This document shows positions 1-6,277 of a stretch of 8,925 bases of DNA, piece after piece. The DNA is taken from positions 1 through 8,925 of the forward strand of contig JABJNS010000068.1 in the NCBI GenBank assembly GCA_018664745.1, written 5' to 3'. A program made the translations under genes and the position numbers. The DNA comes from Flavobacteriales bacterium (lineage in GTDB: Bacteria; Bacteroidota; Bacteroidia; Flavobacteriales; BACL11). Under the pieces are notes generated by a model. It did no database searches. It had not been told where the DNA came from and was given only the letters and a program-made list of their open reading frames with translations. Position 1 is the stretch's first letter. Each line of letters starts with the position of its first letter.

Positions 1-29
1 AGTAATTCTTAATCAATTTTTAATTATAT

Positions 30-404
30 TTGAGGACAGATTTGAAGTATAAAAACTACTTACACACTTTTCGGGACAGTGCCACTAATTGGACAGTAAG
101 CAATGGTAATATTGATTCACACCATTACTTTAGTGATAGTTGTACTTATGTTCCACCACCACCTGCTAGTTGGGATTGTGTAGGTAGTGCTTGTATTGAT
201 TCTGGTAATGGTACAGGTATGTACACCACCTTAGCTGCTTGCCAAGCAGTGTGTGGTGTAAGTGCTATAGAGGAGGAGCAAAATACAAAAGAACTTATTA
301 GTATTACTGATATACTAGGTAAAGAAAGTAAGCCAAAGCCTAATACTCCTTTGTTTTATAGGTACAATGATGGTACTGTGGAGAAGAAACTGATAATTGA
401 GTAG
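30..404 (+). CDS. C-terminal remnant of a cysteine-rich secreted protein, probable 5'-truncated gene
   Basis: I do not recognise the full protein. The 124 residues contain a proline run (42-45) and then a Cys-rich module (Cys50, Cys55, Cys71, Cys75) with the pattern WDC-x4-C-x15-C-x3-C, a small repeat I recall from secreted Bacteroidota proteins. The C-terminal tail (about 88-124) contains ITDILGKES, LFYRYNDGT and VEKKLIIE, a pattern I recall ending many exported marine Bacteroidota proteins and possibly related to type IX secretion tails. The only start candidates near the 5' end are TTG at 30 or 42; the first internal ATG is at 219. An in-frame TAA lies at 21-23 and no signal peptide precedes the module. 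I infer that this is the 3' end of a larger gene broken by a stop or frameshift, or a relic. The frame is convincingly coding; the start is not. Confidence 0.55.
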   Translation: MRTDLKYKNYLHTFRDSATNWTVSNGNIDSHHYFSDSCTYVPPPPASWDCVGSACIDSGNGTGMYTTLAACQAVCGVSAIEEEQNTKELISITDILGKESKPKPNTPLFYRYNDGTVEKKLIIE

Positions 405-405
405 T

Positions 406-492
406 GTCTTTGCGAACAGAGTGAAACGCTTTTTGTTCGGCAAAGCCAATCTATCTTAGATAGTCACATTTTGTGCCAAAATTCGCTATGAC
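406..492. repeat. REP-like palindromic element with imperfect terminal inverted repeats
   Basis: The ends GTCTTTGCGAA (406-416) and TTCGCTATGAC (482-492) are inverted repeats matching at 9 of 11 positions. Inside are further palindromes: CTTTGC plus GAACA (408-418) against TGTTC plus GCAAAG (434-445) with one bulged G, CTATC-TTA-GATAG (451-463), and CACA-TTT-TGTG (465-475). The left end closely resembles the TGTCATTGCGAACGAAGTGA type of intergenic repeat that I remember from many Bacteroidota genomes; this comparison is from memory. The element begins 2 nt after the preceding stop codon. No other copy and no transposase is present in the window, so it is likely a degenerate, non-autonomous copy. 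Confidence 0.6.
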
Positions 493-512
493 AAAAGAAC
501 AAAAAATAGAAG

Positions 513-534
513 CCGAGCATTTGCTCGGTTTTTT
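513..534. terminator. Intrinsic terminator shared by convergent genes
   Basis: A perfect 6 bp GC-rich stem CCGAGC (513-518) / GCTCGG (523-528) with loop ATTT (extendable to 7 bp with a 2 nt loop) is followed directly on the plus strand by six T (529-534) and then ATTT. On the minus strand the hairpin begins only 8 nt after the psd stop codon and is followed, after CTTCTA, by six T. It is therefore placed to end both the plus-strand transcript of the left edge and the minus-strand rsfS-to-psd operon. Confidence 0.85.
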
Positions 535-536
535 AT

Positions 537-1184
537 TTAGTAAGTAGCAATAATACTTTGTCCTCCTGTTACTTTTTCTTCTAGTTGGGTATTTATTTTT
601 GTTCCTAATGGAAAGAATAGATCTACCCTTGATCCAAACTTAATAAATCCGAATTCATCAGCTACTGTTGCTTTCTCTCCAGTAGTTGAGTATGTCATAA
701 TCCTACGCGCTACAGCTCCTGCAATTTGCCTAAACAGGATAGAGATTTTATCGTTTTCAACCACTACTGTACTTCTTTCATTATCAGTAGATGCTTTAGG
801 GTGCCAAGCTACTAAGAATTTACCTGGGTGGTATTTAGTATATTTAACTTCACCACTAATAGGATATACTTGGTTGTGTACATTTAATGGGGACATAAAA
901 ATACTTACTTGTATTCTTTTGTCCTTGTAGAACTCAGTTTCTTCCGTTTCTTCAATAACCACTACTTTTCCATCACAAGGAGCATAAACGATTCCATCTT
1001 TTCTTTCAAAATTACGCTTAGGGATGCGGAAGAAATTCAAAGTCATAATGAACAGGAAAGCTGTAATTGCAGTAGTAAAACAAGCAACATATTCATGCGC
1101 ATAAGTATATGCTAAGTAGTTGAGTAAACTAAAAGCTAAAATTTCAATTGTTAGGGTTGTAGTTCCTTCTTTGTGTAGTTTCAT
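537..1184 (-). CDS. psd: Phosphatidylserine decarboxylase proenzyme (short, pyruvoyl-dependent)
   Basis: The 215-residue product decarboxylates phosphatidylserine to phosphatidylethanolamine at the inner membrane, the last step of PE synthesis. Two hydrophobic segments (about 10-29 and 35-52) anchor it. Family landmarks are APCDGKV (68-74, with Asp71), FMSPLNVHNQ (96-105, with His103), the YHPGKF and ASTDNER region (118-137), and near the C-terminus FGSRVDLFF (183-191). Known biochemistry of the family predicts autocleavage between Gly184 and Ser185, turning Ser185 into the pyruvoyl group and leaving a 31-residue small subunit. The length fits the short Psd subfamily of about 215-225 residues. 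Its ATG directly follows the cdsA stop codon with no gap, so it is the last gene of the operon and translation is probably coupled. Confidence 0.95.
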   Translation of the reverse strand: MKLHKEGTTTLTIEILAFSLLNYLAYTYAHEYVACFTTAITAFLFIMTLNFFRIPKRNFERKDGIVYAPCDGKVVVIEETEETEFYKDKRIQVSIFMSPLNVHNQVYPISGEVKYTKYHPGKFLVAWHPKASTDNERSTVVVENDKISILFRQIAGAVARRIMTYSTTGEKATVADEFGFIKFGSRVDLFFPLGTKINTQLEEKVTGGQSIIATY

Positions 1185-1826
1185 TTATAGTAAGTTTGTT
1201 AAAATATAAAGTGCAGGAATTGTTATCATAAAGGCGTCCATTCTGTCGAGCATTCCTCCATGTCCTGGTATAAAGTTTCCTGAATCCTTTACACCTGCTT
1301 TTCTTTTGTAAGCTGATTCAATAAAGTCACCAATAGTAGCCGTAAAAGGTAAAATGATACTGATGATTAATGGTTCAGTATATGATGAAAATCCAAAATA
1401 GTTGAAAGAGATATAAGAAGCTAAAACAGTAAAAAGAAATCCTCCTGTAAAGCCTTCCCATGATTTTTTAGGAGAAATGCTTGGCATAATTTTATTTTTT
1501 CCAAACCTTACACCAACTAAATAGGCAAAGGTGTCAAATGTCCAAGTAAGGATGAACATAAAAAGAATAAGAGATGGGTCAAAAGGGATGTTAGGATAAT
1601 CATGATCCGTCATTCCAAATAATTGAATTATAATGAAAGGGATAAGTACATAAAGGAAAGCAAGAGCTTTAGTTTTTCCTTTTCTGAGTTTCCACATTTC
1701 ATAGATAGAAACAATTCCTAAAATAGCAAAAAGCAAGCTAAAAGTAGTTTCGGAATAAGAAGTTCCTATCCACATAACAGCTACATATACCGCTCCTGAT
1801 AAAGCTCTTTTAAGCGTTTCGTTCAT
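1185..1826 (-). CDS. cdsA: Phosphatidate cytidylyltransferase (CDP-diacylglycerol synthase), compact form
   Basis: This integral membrane enzyme makes CDP-diacylglycerol from phosphatidate and CTP, the precursor of the phosphatidylserine used by the adjacent psd. The CdsA signature lies near the C-terminus: SAYKRKAGVKDSG, then IPGHGGMLDRMDA (about residues 171-198 from the ATG), with the conserved Lys-Asp, Pro-Gly-His-Gly-Gly and Asp-Arg-x-Asp residues. A second conserved block, DTFAYLVGVRFGK ... SPKKSWEGFTGG, precedes it. I chose ATG at 1826 (MNETLKRALSG) because this resembles family N-termini; an in-frame GTG two codons upstream at 1832 is an alternative. Either start lies inside the end of the DUF2007 gene, whose stop is at 1810. 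At about 213 residues it is shorter than the roughly 260-280 usual for the family; the missing part appears to be membrane segments between the N-terminus and the catalytic core. Confidence 0.94.
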   Translation of the reverse strand: MNETLKRALSGAVYVAVMWIGTSYSETTFSLLFAILGIVSIYEMWKLRKGKTKALAFLYVLIPFIIIQLFGMTDHDYPNIPFDPSLILFMFILTWTFDTFAYLVGVRFGKNKIMPSISPKKSWEGFTGGFLFTVLASYISFNYFGFSSYTEPLIISIILPFTATIGDFIESAYKRKAGVKDSGNFIPGHGGMLDRMDAFMITIPALYILTNLL

Positions 1827-2028
1827 TTTCACTTTTTTTAAGTAAACTTTTAGCTATTTCTAATTGATCCTCAGTAACAAATAATTCAATTATCCCAAAC
1901 ATTTGGTAAGAAGAATCTTGCTTGTTTAAAGCTACAGCATTAATGTTATTTTCTTTTAGCATTTGTTTCACAATCTCTACTTCTATAGGGTTGGCTGAAC
2001 TAAATATATTAATCCAATTTCTCTTCAC
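1810..2028 (-). CDS. DUF2007-type small protein (putative signal-transducing domain)
   Basis: The 72-residue soluble protein matches the pattern I recall for DUF2007: an N-terminal strand ([10 protein letters not shown]), a helix (IEVEIVKQMLKENN), a strand (INAVALNKQDSSY), and then GIIELFVTEDQLEIAKSLL, an ACT- or ferredoxin-like beta-alpha-beta layout. Family members are annotated as putative prokaryotic signal-transducing proteins, but no biochemical role is firmly established. The start is GTG at 2028, the only start that preserves the conserved N-terminus. It lies inside the last codons of ftsH (20 nt overlap), and the gene's 3' end overlaps cdsA. This double overlap indicates translational coupling between a membrane protease and a phospholipid enzyme. 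A role in tuning either neighbour is inference only. Confidence 0.85.
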   Translation of the reverse strand: MKRNWINIFSSANPIEVEIVKQMLKENNINAVALNKQDSSYQMFGIIELFVTEDQLEIAKSLLKKSENERNA

Positions 2029-4069
2029 TCTCTTTTTTAGTTATTACTTCCTCTTTGGTAATTTTTTCAGCTTTCTTTTCTTCTGCCTTTACTTTAGCCT
2101 TTTTATCTTCAGCTTCTTTTTCGGCATCTAGTTTTATAAGCTGCTCCTCCTCATATGATTTCCATTCTCTTTTACCAAATATTTTGGTTAGATCATCCTT
2201 GAAAATAACTTCATTTTCCAAAAGTTCAGCCCCTAATTTTTCAACTTTTTCCTTGTGTGTAATCAGTAATTCCTTTGCTCTTTGGTATTGCTCTTCTAAT
2301 ATTCTGCTTACTTCCTTATCAATCAATTGTGCTCTTTCTTCAGAATAAGGTTTTGTAAAACCTGATTGTTGACCTGAAGAATCGTAATAAGAGATATTTC
2401 CAACCTTATTACTTAGTCCGTAAATACTTACCATAGCATAAGCTTGTTTGGTAACTTTTTCCAAATCACTTAAAGCGCCTGTTGATATTTTATCAAAGAA
2501 TACTTCTTCAGCTGCTCTACCACCCATAGCTGCACAAATTTCATCCAACATTTGCTGTGTAGTTGTTAGTTGCCTTTCTTCTGGTAAATACCAAGCTGCA
2601 CCTAATGATTTTCCTCTTGGTACAATAGTTACTTTTATAAGGGGAGAGGCATACTGCAACATCCAACTTACAGTAGCGTGTCCAGCTTCATGAAAAGCAA
2701 TTGTTTTCTTTTCGGCAGGAGAAATAATTTTTGATTTCTTTTCTAGTCCTCCAACAATTCTATCTACTGCATCCAAAAAATCCTGTTTATTTACATTTTC
2801 CTTTGATTTTCTGGCAGCAATTAGTGCAGCCTCATTACATACATTTGCTATATCGGCACCACTAAATCCAGGCGTTTGTCTGGCCAAGAAATTAATATCC
2901 ATACTTTCAGCTAATTTAATAGGCTTTAAGTGTACTTCAAAAATTGCTTTACGCTCTAGTAAGTCTGGTAAATCAACAAAAATTTGTCTGTCAAACCTTC
3001 CAGCTCTTGTTAAGGCTTTGTCTAAAACATCAACTCTATTAGTAGCTCCCATCACAATTACTCCAGAGTTAGTTCCAAATCCATCCATTTCAGTTAGTAA
3101 TTGATTAAGGGTATTTTCCCTTTCATCATTACTTCCTGTCATAGCATTTTTCCCTCTTGCACGCCCAATAGCATCAATCTCATCAATAAAGATTATTGCA
3201 GGTGCTTTTTCCTTAGCTTGTTTAAATAAATCACGCACTCGGCTTGCACCAACCCCTACAAACATCTCTACAAAGTCCGACCCTGAAAGTGAGAAGAAAG
3301 GAACTTTGGCTTCACCTGCAACTGCTTTGGCTAATAAAGTTTTACCTGTACCTGGAGGGCCAATAAGCATAGCTCCTCTAGGTATTTTACCCCCTAGCTT
3401 AGTGTATTTTTCTGGGGATTTTAAAAAGTCAACTATTTCAGTAATTTCCTCTTTAGCACCTTCCAAGCCTGCAACATCCTTAAAGGTAATTTTTATGTCT
3501 TCTTTGTCAACTAATTTACCTTGAGTTTTACCAATGTTAAAAATTTGACCACCACCTGCACCAGCTCCACCACCCATTCTTTTCATGATGAATAACCAAA
3601 TGAAAATAAAGAATGCTAAAGGTAAAATCCAACCGAGTATATCACCAAATACATCTTTTCTAGTTTCGTAAAATGGTGATATTTTTTCATCATTATCAAA
3701 ACTTGATTGCGCCTCTTTTAAATTATCATTAAAGGTTTCAACTGATCCTATTTCAAAATAATAATGAGGGCCTATATTTGGTGCGTCACCAAATGCCTTT
3801 TTACTTACTTCTTTAAATTGTTCTTCAGATAAAAATTCCTTTTTAATGTGAATGTAGGCCTTTTCCTTATTTACAATTACAATTTTTTCAACTTTACCAT
3901 TCTGCAACATGGATTGGTTAAATTCTTGCCAATTGGTAGGTTTTGTAACCTCAGTACCTACTAATTGTAAGCCAATAAAAAAGATAAAAATAAGAGCATA
4001 AACCCAATAAATTTTGAATTTAAATCCCTTAAATCCTTTTGGTAATCCTGATTTTTGTTTGTTATCCAT
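2009..4069 (-). CDS. ftsH: ATP-dependent zinc metalloprotease FtsH
   Basis: This membrane-bound AAA+ hexameric protease extracts and degrades misassembled membrane proteins and selected cytosolic regulators. Numbering from the chosen ATG (686 residues): TM1 about 18-37, periplasmic FtsH_ext domain about 40-135, TM2 about 138-154, Gly-rich linker 158-164, Walker A GPPGTGKT 227-234, Walker B IIFIDEID 282-289, second region of homology about 333-351 with arginine fingers in RAGRFDR, zinc motif HEAGH 450-454, and probable third zinc ligand Asp525 in [10 protein letters not shown]. The last ~48 residues are a Lys/Glu-rich charged tail. I chose ATG 4069 ([12 protein letters not shown]) because the further upstream ATGs at 4111 and 4108 would overlap the rsfS stop and add a basic, non-conserved stretch; with ATG 4069 the gap to rsfS is 10 nt. 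All catalytic residues are present. Confidence 0.97.
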   Translation of the reverse strand: MDNKQKSGLPKGFKGFKFKIYWVYALIFIFFIGLQLVGTEVTKPTNWQEFNQSMLQNGKVEKIVIVNKEKAYIHIKKEFLSEEQFKEVSKKAFGDAPNIGPHYYFEIGSVETFNDNLKEAQSSFDNDEKISPFYETRKDVFGDILGWILPLAFFIFIWLFIMKRMGGGAGAGGGQIFNIGKTQGKLVDKEDIKITFKDVAGLEGAKEEITEIVDFLKSPEKYTKLGGKIPRGAMLIGPPGTGKTLLAKAVAGEAKVPFFSLSGSDFVEMFVGVGASRVRDLFKQAKEKAPAIIFIDEIDAIGRARGKNAMTGSNDERENTLNQLLTEMDGFGTNSGVIVMGATNRVDVLDKALTRAGRFDRQIFVDLPDLLERKAIFEVHLKPIKLAESMDINFLARQTPGFSGADIANVCNEAALIAARKSKENVNKQDFLDAVDRIVGGLEKKSKIISPAEKKTIAFHEAGHATVSWMLQYASPLIKVTIVPRGKSLGAAWYLPEERQLTTTQQMLDEICAAMGGRAAEEVFFDKISTGALSDLEKVTKQAYAMVSIYGLSNKVGNISYYDSSGQQSGFTKPYSEERAQLIDKEVSRILEEQYQRAKELLITHKEKVEKLGAELLENEVIFKDDLTKIFGKREWKSYEEEQLIKLDAEKEAEDKKAKVKAEEKKAEKITKEEVITKKESEEKLD

Positions 4070-4079
4070 TAATTTTTTT

Positions 4080-4445
4080 TTAATTCTTATAAGTTTTGAA
4101 TTCAGCATCACCCCAAAAGTCTTCTATGTTGTAAAAAGTTCTTGTTTTTTCTTGGAATACATGCACGATAATATCTGAGTAGTCAATTAAAATCCACTCG
4201 CCAATATTGCCTCCTTCAATATGAAATGGCTTTTCTCCAAGATTTTTTGAAATCAATTTTTTAATACTCCCTTCAATTGCTTTTACTTGCGTGTTTGATG
4301 TTCCTGTGCAGATTACAAAATACTTGCAAATTGCTGAATCTAATTTTCTTAAATCTAAAGAAATAATATCTTGTCCCTTTACCTCTTGTATTGCATCTAT
4401 TATGTTTTCTAATAGAATATTTGTTGCATCAATTTTTTTAGCCAT
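4080..4445 (-). CDS. rsfS: Ribosome silencing factor RsfS (Iojap/RsfA family)
   Basis: The 121-residue protein binds ribosomal protein uL14 and blocks subunit joining, lowering translation in starvation or stationary phase. Family landmarks are the strand KYFVICTGTSNTQVKAI (about 41-57), the EKPFHIEGG segment (about 71-79), EWILIDYSDIIVHVF (about 83-97), and the Tyr-Asn-Ile-Glu-x-x-Trp-Gly-Asp-Ala end (about 105-114), all in the expected order. The length matches the family norm of about 105-130. ATG at 4445 gives the usual short N-terminus before the first helix. It is the first gene of the minus-strand operon leading into ftsH and is divergent from the biotin ligase. Confidence 0.95.
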   Translation of the reverse strand: MAKKIDATNILLENIIDAIQEVKGQDIISLDLRKLDSAICKYFVICTGTSNTQVKAIEGSIKKLISKNLGEKPFHIEGGNIGEWILIDYSDIIVHVFQEKTRTFYNIEDFWGDAEFKTYKN

Positions 4446-4454
4446 ATTTATTTT

Positions 4455-4462
4455 TAGATTTG
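4455..4462 (+). promoter_or_regulatory. Candidate Bacteroidota -7 box for the biotin ligase gene
   Basis: TAGATTTG is an exact match to the TAnnTTTG -7 motif of Bacteroidota housekeeping promoters. It lies in the 71 bp divergent gap and would put the transcription start about 50 nt before the TTG start at 4517. I see no clear TTG -33 element at the usual 17-23 nt spacing. Exact matches of this motif are expected several times by chance in DNA this AT-rich, so position is the main support. Confidence 0.4.
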
Positions 4463-4468
4463 CGTTTG

Positions 4469-4476
4469 CGAAAATA
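4469..4476 (-). promoter_or_regulatory. Candidate near-consensus -7 box for the rsfS-ftsH-psd operon
   Basis: Read on the minus strand this is TATTTTCG, one mismatch from TAnnTTTG, 23 nt upstream of the rsfS ATG. It is the best candidate in the divergent gap for driving the five-gene operon. There is no good -33 element. A tandem TTTGCG repeat (4459-4470) overlaps both candidate promoters and could be an operator, but this is speculative. Confidence 0.25.
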
Positions 4477-4516
4477 CATTTTTTAAACCAATAATTTCTG
4501 AAATAGATAAGCTGCT

Positions 4517-5245
4517 TTGTTTACCAATAATCATATTAAATTAGAAGCTATAAATTCTACTAACGAATACGCTTTAAGTTTGAAAGAAACACCTGCTTTT
4601 AAGGAAGGATTAGTAGTTACTGCCAACTACCAAAGTGGTGGGAAGGGGCAAAGAGGTAAAGCTTGGGAAAGCAATGCCAATGAAAATCTGTTGCTTTCAG
4701 TAGTTATTGAGCCAAATATTAATAGTAATAAACAAGCTGTAATTAGTAAAATAGTAGCTTTATCAGTTTGTGATTTACTAAAGAGTTTAGGGTTAAATCC
4801 TAAAATAAAATGGCCAAATGATATTTTGGTTAATAAGCAAAAAATTGCAGGAATATTGATTCAAAACAAGCTAAAAGGCAATTTAATAAGCCATAGTGTA
4901 ATTGGTATAGGATTAAATATTAATCAACTGAATTTTGAGGAATATTTACCAAAAGCTACTTCTTTGCAATTGCTTTTAAGTAAAGAGTTTGATATTGATA
5001 AAATTCAAATACAATTATTGCAGTTTTTATCTGATAGAATAAAACAATTTAGGGATGGATTTTATCAAGAACAGGAATATCTTTCTGCTTTGTTTTTAAA
5101 AGATAAAGTAGCTGCTTTTGAAAGTGCTATTCAAAAGTTTATGGGGATAATAAAAGGGGTGAGCCAAAGTGGAAAATTACTTATCCAACTTGAAGATGAT
5201 AGTATTGCTAAGTTTAATAACCAAGAAGTAAAATTCTTATTTTAG
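4517..5245 (+). CDS. birA: Biotin--[acetyl-CoA-carboxylase] ligase, monofunctional (no DNA-binding domain)
   Basis: The enzyme activates biotin with ATP and attaches it to the biotin carboxyl carrier protein of acetyl-CoA carboxylase, in the cytosol. In the 242 residues I see the substrate-entry motif INSTNEYA (12-19), the biotinoyl-AMP loop GGKGQRGKAW (41-50), the core motif KWPNDI (98-103) with the catalytic-type lysine in NKQKIAGIL (106-114), GIGLNIN (130-136), and a C-terminal small beta domain (about 196-242). There is no N-terminal winged helix, so this is a group I ligase without the BirA repressor function. The start is TTG at 4517: an in-frame TAA at 4508-4510 blocks extension and no ATG or GTG lies before the conserved motif. 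Either TTG is genuine or a few N-terminal codons were lost to a frameshift. Confidence 0.93.
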   Translation: MFTNNHIKLEAINSTNEYALSLKETPAFKEGLVVTANYQSGGKGQRGKAWESNANENLLLSVVIEPNINSNKQAVISKIVALSVCDLLKSLGLNPKIKWPNDILVNKQKIAGILIQNKLKGNLISHSVIGIGLNINQLNFEEYLPKATSLQLLLSKEFDIDKIQIQLLQFLSDRIKQFRDGFYQEQEYLSALFLKDKVAAFESAIQKFMGIIKGVSQSGKLLIQLEDDSIAKFNNQEVKFLF

Positions 5246-5631
5246 AACTGCTCCATTTTAGAGGCAAGTACATCTAGAAATTGAGTTAATGGTTTTTCAA
5301 CCATCATTTTCATCATCATATTTAATTCAGCATTAATTTCTAAACGAGCTTGACATTGTTCTCCTTTTTCAGTAATAAAACAATCCAAAGAAAAAGGAAC
5401 TTGACTTCCTTTAGCGGTTAATGAAATTTTTGAAAAAGGTATTTTTTCTCCTAACTCTAGCTTTAATGCTGGCATTCCTTTCATTTTAAAGGAGCAAGTT
5501 GTTTCAGTGCTTTCAAAATCCTTAATAGAAGAAGGCATAATGTCCTTTAGGTTATTAAGGTCTCCAATTTTAGTGTAGAAATCTTCTGCACTTCTATTAA
5601 CAATTACTTCTGGTGATGTGAATGTTGCCAT
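5242..5631 (-). CDS. SRPBCC (START/Bet v1-like) family protein
   Basis: The 129-residue protein has the layout of a small SRPBCC hydrophobic-ligand-binding domain: an N-terminal strand with a Ser-Pro-Glu-Val start, the helix pair AEDFYTKIGDLNNLKDIMP (about 15-33), alternating strands through about residue 102, and a long C-terminal helix (about 105-129) that would close the cavity. The stretch NMMMKMM (104-110) lies at the entry to that helix, where the family often has a Met-rich segment. No ligand or enzymatic residues can be assigned. The ATG at 5631 is 4 nt after the pyrE stop, so the two form an operon; I recall this pairing in other Bacteroidota. The stop codon overlaps that of the opposing biotin ligase gene. 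Confidence 0.85.
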   Translation of the reverse strand: MATFTSPEVIVNRSAEDFYTKIGDLNNLKDIMPSSIKDFESTETTCSFKMKGMPALKLELGEKIPFSKISLTAKGSQVPFSLDCFITEKGEQCQARLEINAELNMMMKMMVEKPLTQFLDVLASKMEQF

Positions 5632-5635
5632 AGTT

Positions 5636-6277
5636 TTATTTTTTCCAGATTGAAGGGTTTTCTCTCCACTGTTTCAGGATGGCTAGATCTGATTCTTCAA
5701 TATATTGTGATTCAATTGCTTGTGGTAGTAAAGTGTTGTAGTCGCATAATGAAACATACTCACAGTCAGCATTTTTAAAGTTTTCAGTTGCAGCATCAAA
5801 ACCATAAGTAAAGATAGAAACCATTCCTTTCACTTGCATGCCAGCTTCTTTTAAAGTAGCTGCAGCATCTAAGCTACTTTTTCCGCTACTGATTAAATCC
5901 TCCACTAAAATAACAGATTGACCTTCTTCATAATGCCCTTCAATCTGATTTTGTTTTCCGTGCTCTTTTGCTTTTGAACGAACATAAATAAAAGGCAAAC
6001 CTAATTCTTCAGCTACTAAAGCACCATGAGGAATTCCTGCTGTTGCAACACCTGCAATTACATTAGCTCCTTTGTAATGGTTTTTTACAATAGCGGATAA
6101 CCCTTGTCTAATATGATTTCTTATTTCAGGGTAAGAAAGTGTTTTTCGGTTATCACAATAGATTGGAGAGTTCCAGCCTGCTGCCCATTTAAAAGGATTG
6201 TTGGGTTGTAAAATAATTGCGTTTATTTGCAATAAAGATTTAGCAACTTGTTTAGCAATATCAATATCGTATATCAT
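5636..6277 (-). CDS. pyrE: Orotate phosphoribosyltransferase
   Basis: The 213-residue cytosolic enzyme transfers the phosphoribosyl group of PRPP to orotate, giving OMP in de novo pyrimidine synthesis. Motifs in order: FKWAAGWNSPIYCDNR (29-44), the GVATAGIPHGA binding loop (76-86), the flexible catalytic loop RSKAKEHGKQNQIEG (100-114) with the conserved Lys and His, and the PRPP motif ILVEDLISSGKSS (123-135). The length equals the family norm. The ATG at 6277 gives the standard short N-terminus before the IAKQVAKSLLQINAI helix. It is the first gene of a two-gene operon with the SRPBCC protein, and its start codon overlaps that of the divergent Nudix gene. Confidence 0.96.
   Translation of the reverse strand: MIYDIDIAKQVAKSLLQINAIILQPNNPFKWAAGWNSPIYCDNRKTLSYPEIRNHIRQGLSAIVKNHYKGANVIAGVATAGIPHGALVAEELGLPFIYVRSKAKEHGKQNQIEGHYEEGQSVILVEDLISSGKSSLDAAATLKEAGMQVKGMVSIFTYGFDAATENFKNADCEYVSLCDYNTLLPQAIESQYIEESDLAILKQWRENPSIWKK

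Noticed and set aside
25..32. TATATTTG, an exact TAnnTTTG promoter match before the first ORF
   Set aside because: No -33 element or plausible downstream start codon; such matches are expected by chance in AT-rich DNA.
406..492. CRISPR repeat or tRNA-like structure
   Set aside because: It is a single copy with no spacer periodicity, and the stems do not form a cloverleaf or carry tRNA consensus positions.
909..1115. Plus-strand 68-codon open frame
   Set aside because: It is fully antisense to psd with no family resemblance.
2055..2348. Plus-strand open frame of 97 codons, Ser/Phe-rich
   Set aside because: It runs antisense through the ftsH tail, and its composition is that of a complement of Lys/Glu-rich coding DNA.
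4070..4111. Longer FtsH N-terminus beginning at 4111
   Set aside because: It overlaps the rsfS stop and adds a basic stretch not expected before the first membrane helix; ATG 4069 is a better start.
6198..6275. Upstream extension of the Nudix frame by 26 codons
   Set aside because: It is antisense to the start of pyrE, Cys/Ile-rich and unlike Nudix N-termini; ATG 6276 fits the family better.
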